Source: Chloroflexota bacterium
GTDB lineage: Bacteria; Chloroflexota; DTOL01; JACQYG01
Length of the DNA: 7,319 bases
Assembly (NCBI GenBank): GCA_016208345.1
Contig: JACQYG010000209.1
Span: forward strand, 1 to 7,319
Direction: 5' to 3'
The position numbers were made by a program, and so were the translations under genes. The notes beneath the pieces were generated by a model that was not told where the DNA came from, made no database searches, and saw nothing but the letters and a program-made list of their open reading frames with translations. Below, in pieces: positions 1-4,767 of this stretch. How positions within the stretch are numbered: the first letter of the stretch is position 1; each line of letters starts with the position of its first letter.

Positions 1-1577
1 ACCGCCGCTATCGGCTTGAGGTGCTGGATACCGAGGACGGGCTCATCCGGGACATCGCCGTGCCAATCCTCGAGGCTAAGGCCGGCATCGCCCGGGTGGG
101 GATGTCTGAACGCCGGCTGCGCGAGGCGGTGAACCTGGTTACGCACCAGGTCGCCGCAGCCACGGCCGTTGTTTTGATGATCGGCGTAGCCACTGCCTAT
201 GTGCTCACCACCCTGCTCACCAAGCCAGTGGATGAGCTAGTAGAGATCACCGGGGCCGTGGGCGCCGGTGACCTAGAGAAAAAGGCCAGGGTCTGGTTTG
301 ACGACGAGGTGGGGCAATTGAGCACCGCCTTGAACGCCATGGTGGCCGACCTGCGCCGGTCTCGAAAGGAAATCGAAGAGTCAAACCAGCAACTCATAAG
401 CCGCAACCGGGAGCTGTCTACCCTTAATGCCATTGCCGCTGCCGCCAGCGGTGCCCAGAGCCTGGACCAGATGCTAGGCGCGATTCTGAGCAAAACCGTG
501 AATACCATGTGCTTTAAGGCCGGCTGGATCTTTTTAGTTGGGGAGGACGGCCGACACCTTTTCTTAACGGCGCACACCGGGCTTTCGTCCGATTTCATAA
601 GAGAGGAAACGGCCATCGACATCGCCAACTGCGCCTGCGGGCAGGTTTGGCGCTCTGGCCAGGCGATGCTCGTGCGCAACCTTGCTATGGAGTGCCCACG
701 CCTGGACAGGGCCGATCTCGAACGAGATGGCATCGCCTGCCATATCAGTGTGCCGTTGAAGGCGAAAGGTTCGGTCCTGGGGATAATGAATGTGGCCTGC
801 GAGCGCTGCAACGACTTCACCACTGAAGAACAGATGCTTTTGAGTTCCATCGGCAACCAGATCGGCATTGCCATCGAGAACGCCCGGCTTTGGGAGGAGC
901 TGAAACGCAAGGAGGAGTTGCGCGGCCAATTGCTGGCCAAGGTGATCACCGCCCAGGAAGAGGAACGCAAGCGCATCGCCCGAGAGCTGCATGACCAGAC
1001 CAGCCAATCTCTCACGTCTTTGATGGTGGGATTAAAGTTGGTAGAGGGCGCCACCAGTCTGGCAAACGCCAGGGCGAGGTCGGCAGAGCTGAAGGCCCTT
1101 ACGGGGCAAACACTTCAAGAGGTGCATGACCTGGCCCGAGAATTGCGCCCGAGTGTGCTGGACGATCTGGGATTGGTGGCGGCCCTCCAGCGCTACACCG
1201 GCGAGTATTCCCGGAAGTTCGGGGTCGCCGTCGATTTTCAACCTCTGGGGTTTGACGCGCGCCGACTGCCGTCGGAAGTGGAAATCGCCCTTTACAGGGT
1301 GATACAGGAGGCTTTGACCAACGTGGTCAAGCACGCCCAGGCCAAAAATGTGAGCGTCTTGCTTGAACATCGGGGCTCCTCGGTCCTGGCCATCGTGGAG
1401 GATGACGGCAAGGGCTTTAACGTTCCCCGGACCTTGCGTTCCAAAAGCCGGGCGAACCGCCTGGGCCTTTTCGGCATGCAGGAAAGGGCGGGGCTCCTGG
1501 GCGGCAGGACGACCCTGGAATCAAAGCCCGGGCTCGGCACCACCATTTTCCTGGAGTTGCCCTTAAACGGGAGATAG
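1..1577 (+). CDS. Membrane sensor histidine kinase (HAMP-GAF-HisKA_3-HATPase), 5' truncated
   Basis: Sensor kinase that should autophosphorylate and pass phosphate to the response regulator encoded 6 nt downstream. The frame is open to the left window edge (codons from position 3). The GTG at 21 is in frame but lies inside the gene, so the true start is upstream. Numbering residues from that GTG: 1-40 look like the end of an extracytoplasmic sensor domain; ~44-66 is a transmembrane helix; ~67-120 is HAMP (TKPVDEL, DEVGQL); ~121-135 is a short coiled linker; ~145-288 is a GAF domain with seven cysteines (164, 204, 206, 225, 240, 260, 263). HisKA_3 has phosphoacceptor His324 in RELHDQ. The HATPase has N434 in EALTNVVKHA, DDGKGF at 461-466 and GLFGMQER at 482-489. 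This is the NarX/NreB/DegS-type kinase class. Catalytic residues look intact. The ligand is unknown because the sensor domain is missing. Confidence 0.95.
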   Translation, partial: RRYRLEVLDTEDGLIRDIAVPILEAKAGIARVGMSERRLREAVNLVTHQVAAATAVVLMIGVATAYVLTTLLTKPVDELVEITGAVGAGDLEKKARVWFDDEVGQLSTALNAMVADLRRSRKEIEESNQQLISRNRELSTLNAIAAAASGAQSLDQMLGAILSKTVNTMCFKAGWIFLVGEDGRHLFLTAHTGLSSDFIREETAIDIANCACGQVWRSGQAMLVRNLAMECPRLDRADLERDGIACHISVPLKAKGSVLGIMNVACERCNDFTTEEQMLLSSIGNQIGIAIENARLWEELKRKEELRGQLLAKVITAQEEERKRIARELHDQTSQSLTSLMVGLKLVEGATSLANARARSAELKALTGQTLQEVHDLARELRPSVLDDLGLVAALQRYTGEYSRKFGVAVDFQPLGFDARRLPSEVEIALYRVIQEALTNVVKHAQAKNVSVLLEHRGSSVLAIVEDDGKGFNVPRTLRSKSRANRLGLFGMQERAGLLGGRTTLESKPGLGTTIFLELPLNGR

Positions 1578-1583
1578 CCTGCA

Positions 1584-2252
1584 GTGACCAAGATCAAGAT
1601 CCTCCTGGTTGACGATCTCGCCATCCTGAGGGCTGGGCTGAGAGCCCTGCTCAGCGCTGAGCCGGATTGCGAGGTGGTTGGAGAGGCCGGCGACGGCGCT
1701 GAGGCCCTCGCCGTCGCCCAGGAAAGGCTGCCAGATGTAATCCTTCTAGACCTTTCCATGCCTGGCCTGGGAGGCCTAGAGACCCTGCGGGAGCTGAAAC
1801 AGCGCCTGCCCAGGGCCAAGGTCCTGGTCCTCACCATGCACGACGACGATGGTTACCTCTACCAGGTGTTGCAGGCCGGCGCCTCAGGCTATCTGCTCAA
1901 GCGCGCCGCCGACAGCGAGCTTTTGGCTGCCATCAGGGCGGTGCACCGGGGAGACACCTACCTCTACCCCTCCCTGGCCAAGGCGCTGGTAGAGGACTAC
2001 TTGAAGCTCAGCGCTGGGGGGCACCTTAAAGGCATTGCCGATAAGGAGGCCTTTGACGGACTCTCCCCCCGGGAGCGAGAGGTGCTTCGCCTCATTGCCC
2101 AGGGGCACACCAACCAGGAGATAGCCGGGTTGCTTGTGGTCAGCGTGAAAACCGTGGAGACCCACAAGGCCAGGATAACTCAAAAACTGGGGCTAAGAAG
2201 CCGCGCCGACCTGGTGCGCTATGCCCTCCGCAAAGGCCTGCTCTCCGGATAG
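1584..2252 (+). CDS. NarL/FixJ-family response regulator (receiver + LuxR-type HTH)
   Basis: DNA-binding regulator, the likely partner of the upstream kinase. The 222-residue length is normal for the family. Receiver domain ~3-120: acidic pair D10-D11, phosphoacceptor D56 in LLDLSMP, T84 and K106 in the expected places. A linker at ~130-156 precedes a LuxR/GerE HTH at ~157-218 (LSPREREVLRLIAQGHTNQEIA, then VSVKTVETHKARI, written here as two halves of the motif). The start is GTG at 1584, with a GGGAG Shine-Dalgarno at 1569-1573 that overlaps the end of the kinase gene. The 6-nt gap indicates co-transcription. Its target is inferred to be the molybdoenzyme operon that begins ~250 nt downstream, by proximity only; I could not identify convincing NarL-type heptamers there. 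Confidence 0.95.
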   Translation: MTKIKILLVDDLAILRAGLRALLSAEPDCEVVGEAGDGAEALAVAQERLPDVILLDLSMPGLGGLETLRELKQRLPRAKVLVLTMHDDDGYLYQVLQAGASGYLLKRAADSELLAAIRAVHRGDTYLYPSLAKALVEDYLKLSAGGHLKGIADKEAFDGLSPREREVLRLIAQGHTNQEIAGLLVVSVKTVETHKARITQKLGLRSRADLVRYALRKGLLSG

Positions 2253-2502
2253 CTTCCCCCCGCAATGATTGAGCCGTCGGCCAAACCCCATTAAAACCTC
2301 GGGCTTTTTCCCCAGGACCAGTTGTACGAGTTTTCCCCTACAAGGGTGCCAAAAATCGGCGTAACCCCCTACGAATCCCCGATTGAATCAGGGCGCTCGC
2401 GGATAGACGCTGGCTGCCCCATAGGTCAGAATGTGGCTGCATACGGCCGAGGGGCTAGTTCCGGGATTGGCAATTGTTCGAAACCATAAGGAGGGCATGA
2501 CC
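2253..2502 (+). other. Intergenic region between the two-component genes and the molybdoenzyme operon
   Basis: This 250-nt gap is the largest non-coding stretch and the natural place for a regulated promoter. No confident sigma70 or sigma54 promoter is visible. Visible structure: an imperfect hairpin at 2297-2316 (CCT-C-GGG, six-base loop, CCC-C-AGG with a C-C mismatch) with no T tract after it; a dyad TTGTA (2322-2326), 12 nt, TACAA (2339-2343); a small CCCT-ACA-AGGG element overlapping it; and AATC-CCC-GATT (2374-2384) followed by a second GAATC. Any of these could be an operator, but none matches a known site. The downstream reading frame is open back to an ATG at 2431, but that ATG lacks a ribosome binding site, so I treat 2431-2502 as leader. 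Confidence 0.5.
2488..2494 (+). promoter_or_regulatory. Shine-Dalgarno AAGGAGG for the iron-sulfur subunit
   Basis: A full-consensus AAGGAGG lies 2 nt before an ATG at 2497 and 8 nt before an in-frame GTG at 2503. The 8-nt spacing is the normal one, so it favours GTG at 2503 as the start. The alternatives differ by only two residues. Confidence 0.8.
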
Positions 2503-3132
2503 GTGAAACGCTACGCCATGGTCATAGACCTGCTGCGATGCGTCGGTTGTAACGCCTGCACGCTTGCTTGCAAGCAAGAGAACCACACCCCACCGGGCGT
2601 GTCGTACAACGTGGTTATCCCTCAGGAGGAAGGCCAATATCCTAACATAAAGAGGCTAACCATACCCAGGCCCTGCATGCAATGTGACCAGCCACCCTGC
2701 GTCAAGGTGTGTCCGGTGCGGGCCACCTGGAAAAGGGATGACGGCGTCGTCGTCATCGACTACGAGAAATGCATCGGCTGCCGCTACTGCATGGCCGCCT
2801 GTCCCTACGGGGCTCGCTACTTTGACTTCGGCGAGAACTACACCGAAAGGGGAAACGAGTTCGAGCGCGCTCCCTCGCCCGAGTACGGCCAAAACCGAGT
2901 CAGGGAGAAAGGCAAGTCGCCAATTGGAAACGTGCGCAAGTGTCACTTCTGCCTGCACCGCATCGTCAAGGGCGAGGAGCCGGCCTGCGTCCAGACCTGC
3001 ATGTCCCGGGCCAGGCATTTCGGCGACCTGGGAGACCCGGAGAGCAATGTTTCCAGACTCGTTAAGGACCGACGAGCCTTCCGCTTGCGCCAGGAGCTGG
3101 GCACCGAGCCCTCGGTCTATTATTTGAAGTGA
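2503..3132 (+). CDS. Ferredoxin-like subunit with four [4Fe-4S] clusters (CISM B subunit, PsrB/PhsB/DmsB type)
   Basis: Electron-transfer subunit linking the quinone-reactive membrane subunit to the molybdenum subunit. From the GTG at 2503 the protein has 209 residues and exactly 16 cysteines in four groups: 13/16/19/23 ([11 protein letters not shown]), 58/61/66/70 ([13 protein letters not shown]), 90/93/96/100 ([11 protein letters not shown]) and 147/150/162/166 (CHFC, then CVQTC). This is the standard four-cluster arrangement of the DmsB/PsrB family, with no cysteine missing or spare. There is no signal peptide; members of this family are typically carried out through Tat bound to their catalytic partner. 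ATG at 2497 is the alternative start, but it sits only 2 nt from the AAGGAGG. It is the first gene of the B-C-A operon; the next gene starts 78 nt downstream after a repeat-containing spacer. Confidence 0.95.
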   Translation: MKRYAMVIDLLRCVGCNACTLACKQENHTPPGVSYNVVIPQEEGQYPNIKRLTIPRPCMQCDQPPCVKVCPVRATWKRDDGVVVIDYEKCIGCRYCMAACPYGARYFDFGENYTERGNEFERAPSPEYGQNRVREKGKSPIGNVRKCHFCLHRIVKGEEPACVQTCMSRARHFGDLGDPESNVSRLVKDRRAFRLRQELGTEPSVYYLK

Positions 3133-3142
3133 AACCAACCGC

Positions 3143-3184
3143 TAATACACCTGAAAGGTGCCAACGTAATACACCTGGAAGGTG
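3143..3184 (+). repeat. Tandem pair of near-identical 18-bp palindromic repeats
   Basis: Two copies of TAATACACCTGAAAGGTG-like sequence occur at 3143-3160 and 3167-3184. They differ at one base (A to G in the loop) and are separated by 6 nt, giving a 24-nt period. Each holds an inverted repeat CACCT-N3-AGGTG. Both copies are preceded by CCAAC within a few bases, which suggests tandem duplication of a ~24-nt unit. They lie entirely in the spacer between the iron-sulfur gene (stop at 3132) and the membrane-subunit start (3211). They could be an operator, an mRNA-processing or stabilising element, or an attenuator; the sequence does not decide. Confidence 0.85.
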
Positions 3185-3189
3185 TGTTA
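3167..3189 (+). promoter_or_regulatory. Hairpin upstream of the membrane-subunit ribosome binding site
   Basis: The second repeat extends to a 10-bp stem: TAATACACCT pairs with AGGTGTGTTA (one T-G wobble) across a GGA triloop. It ends about 8 nt before the Shine-Dalgarno of the membrane subunit. The first repeat gives only a 5-bp stem (3148-3160). No T tract follows, so it is not a normal intrinsic terminator. A role in setting translation or mRNA stability of the downstream genes is an inference. Confidence 0.6.
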
Positions 3190-3197
3190 GCGAAAGG

Positions 3198-3202
3198 GGA
3201 GG
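3198..3202 (+). promoter_or_regulatory. Shine-Dalgarno GGAGG for the membrane subunit
   Basis: GGAGG lies within a purine-rich run (GGGGAGGGG, 3196-3204), 8 nt before ATG at 3211. It selects that ATG over the in-frame GTG at 3184, which falls inside the hairpin and has no suitably spaced site of its own. Confidence 0.85.
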
Positions 3203-3210
3203 GGTGTGCG

Positions 3211-4767
3211 ATGCAAGACAAAGGTCTGTACTACGCCTACTGGGTTGCGCTACTCACCGTTACCCTGGTGGGTATGGGCGCCATCCTGGTGCGCTTCACC
3301 GAGGGACTTGCAGTGACCAACCTGAGCAATTTCGTCCCCTGGGGGCTATGGGTAGCCTTCTACATCTACTTTATTGGCCTGTCAGCGGGCTCATTTCTCC
3401 TGTCCACCTTGATCTACGTGTTCGGGGTGAAACGCTTCGAGGCGGTGGGGAGGCTAGCGGTTTTCACCGCCTTGATCTCCCTGGTGGCCGGCCTGGCCTT
3501 CGTCTGGGTGGACATCGGGCACATGGAGCGATTCTACACTGTCTTTTACAACATCAATGCCACGTCGGTTCTGGAGTGGGAGATATTCCTCTATAACTTT
3601 TACGTAGTAATACTCCTGGCCGAGCTGTGGTTGCTGCTGCGGCGCGATTTCATCCGGGCGGGCGAAGGAGAGGGCCTGGCCGCCCAGATTTGCCGCTTGC
3701 TGGCATTAGGCTCCAATGACGTTTCACCGGACTCCGTAAAACGAGACATGGGCCTGGTCAGGATCCTGGGGGCGGTGGGGATACCCGTGGCCATTGGTGT
3801 CCATGGCGGCACCGGTGCGATCTTCGCCGTTGTCGCCGCCAGGCCATACTGGCATTCCGGCTTGTTCCCCATCGTCTTCCTGGTCTCGGCCCTGGCCTCG
3901 GGCGGTGCATTGCTGGCCTTCCTGGCCGCGTTCTTTACCAAGGAGGGGAGGCGTGACCGGGCATTGGTCCCAACCCTGGGCAAGCTGGTGGGCGGCCTCC
4001 TGGCACTCGACCTGCTGCTACTGGCCAGCGAGTTCCTGGTGGGGCTGTACGGCAATATACCCGAGGATATGGCGGCCTACAATGCCATCACTCAAGGACC
4101 CTACTGGTGGGTCTTTTGGGCAGTGCAGCTGGGCCTCGGGGCCGCGCTCCCACTCCTGATCATCTTCAATGGCCGAACCAATGTTTCACCCACCTGGGTG
4201 GGCTCCGCTTGCCTGCTGGTGGTGGCTGGCGTGCTTGGAGTCCGCTGGAACATCGTGAACCCCGGCTTCAGCGGACAGCAGATCGAGGGCCTGGGGAGCG
4301 CAGTGCTGCCCACGCCCAGGGCCTTCCCGATAACCAGGCTGCCTTCGCAGCTCCCCGAGCCAACCCAGTGGTTCTTCATCCTGGGCACCCTGGTTTTCAT
4401 CGGGGCTGTTAGTGTGATCTTCTTCCACCTACTACGACAGCTCCGTGAGCAAAGAGCCGGGGTTCTCGCCCGCTCAGGGGCCGCACTGGGGCTCCTGGCA
4501 TTGATCCTGGGAAGCCTCTGGTTCATTGCCAACAACATCCCAATGTCCACGGCGGCGGCCATTGGGCCGTCTCTGACCGCGATTTTGCCGATCCCCAAGG
4601 AGTACGCTGCCACCCGTTTCTCGTCTGCCTACACCCCCAGCCTCATCGAATGGCTGGCCAGCGCGGGGATCATCGGCCTGGCGGTGACCCTTTTCACCCT
4701 GGGGATCAGGCTCCTCCCCATGGAGGGAGAGCCCGTCAAGGAGGGGGCGTGGCATGTTAGACCGTAA
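3211..4767 (+). CDS. NrfD/PsrC-family quinone-reactive membrane subunit (CISM C subunit)
   Basis: Integral membrane subunit expected to oxidise quinol (or reduce quinone) and exchange electrons with the four-cluster subunit. The 518-residue protein shows hydrophobic segments near 8-27, 44-68, 82-101, 122-145, 186-209, 219-242, 257-280, 298-320, 329-346, 388-408, 423-440 and 482-503, so roughly 10-12 membrane helices. NrfD-like signatures include FVPWGLWVAFYIYFIGLSAG (41-60), DIGHMERFY (101-109) and VHGGTGAIFA (197-206). Minimal NrfD/PsrC proteins have about eight helices and 250-400 residues; this one is longer, with an added C-terminal part from about residue 325. There are no cysteine cluster motifs or haem motifs. 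Its 3' end overlaps the catalytic-subunit gene by 14 nt in another frame, suggesting translational coupling. Family assignment is firm; quinone type and proton coupling are not shown. Confidence 0.95.
   Translation: MQDKGLYYAYWVALLTVTLVGMGAILVRFTEGLAVTNLSNFVPWGLWVAFYIYFIGLSAGSFLLSTLIYVFGVKRFEAVGRLAVFTALISLVAGLAFVWVDIGHMERFYTVFYNINATSVLEWEIFLYNFYVVILLAELWLLLRRDFIRAGEGEGLAAQICRLLALGSNDVSPDSVKRDMGLVRILGAVGIPVAIGVHGGTGAIFAVVAARPYWHSGLFPIVFLVSALASGGALLAFLAAFFTKEGRRDRALVPTLGKLVGGLLALDLLLLASEFLVGLYGNIPEDMAAYNAITQGPYWWVFWAVQLGLGAALPLLIIFNGRTNVSPTWVGSACLLVVAGVLGVRWNIVNPGFSGQQIEGLGSAVLPTPRAFPITRLPSQLPEPTQWFFILGTLVFIGAVSVIFFHLLRQLREQRAGVLARSGAALGLLALILGSLWFIANNIPMSTAAAIGPSLTAILPIPKEYAATRFSSAYTPSLIEWLASAGIIGLAVTLFTLGIRLLPMEGEPVKEGAWHVRP
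4738..4744 (+). promoter_or_regulatory. Shine-Dalgarno AAGGAGG for the molybdenum subunit, inside the upstream gene
   Basis: AAGGAGG followed by more Gs lies 9 nt before ATG at 4754, within the last codons of the membrane-subunit gene. It fixes the start that keeps the whole Tat signal and shows that the catalytic gene can be initiated independently despite the overlap. Confidence 0.85.

Noticed and set aside
197..1054. Long minus-strand open frame opposite the kinase gene
   Set aside because: It is a shadow of the high-GC kinase gene: Ser/Arg-rich low-complexity composition, no family resemblance, and the + strand product has all catalytic motifs.
2297..2316. Intrinsic terminator after the response regulator
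   Set aside because: The hairpin has a mismatch in a short stem, and its T run is in the loop rather than after the stem.
2431..2502. N-terminal extension of the iron-sulfur subunit from ATG 2431
   Set aside because: No ribosome binding site precedes 2431, the extra residues do not resemble a signal peptide or the family N-terminus, and a full AAGGAGG lies downstream at normal spacing from GTG 2503.
3143..3184. CRISPR array
   Set aside because: There are only two 18-bp copies with a 6-nt spacer, which is far too short for repeat-spacer units, and no cas genes are present.
3184..3210. GTG 3184 as the start of the membrane subunit
   Set aside because: It lies inside the hairpin repeat and adds nine polar residues; ATG 3211 has a well-spaced GGAGG.
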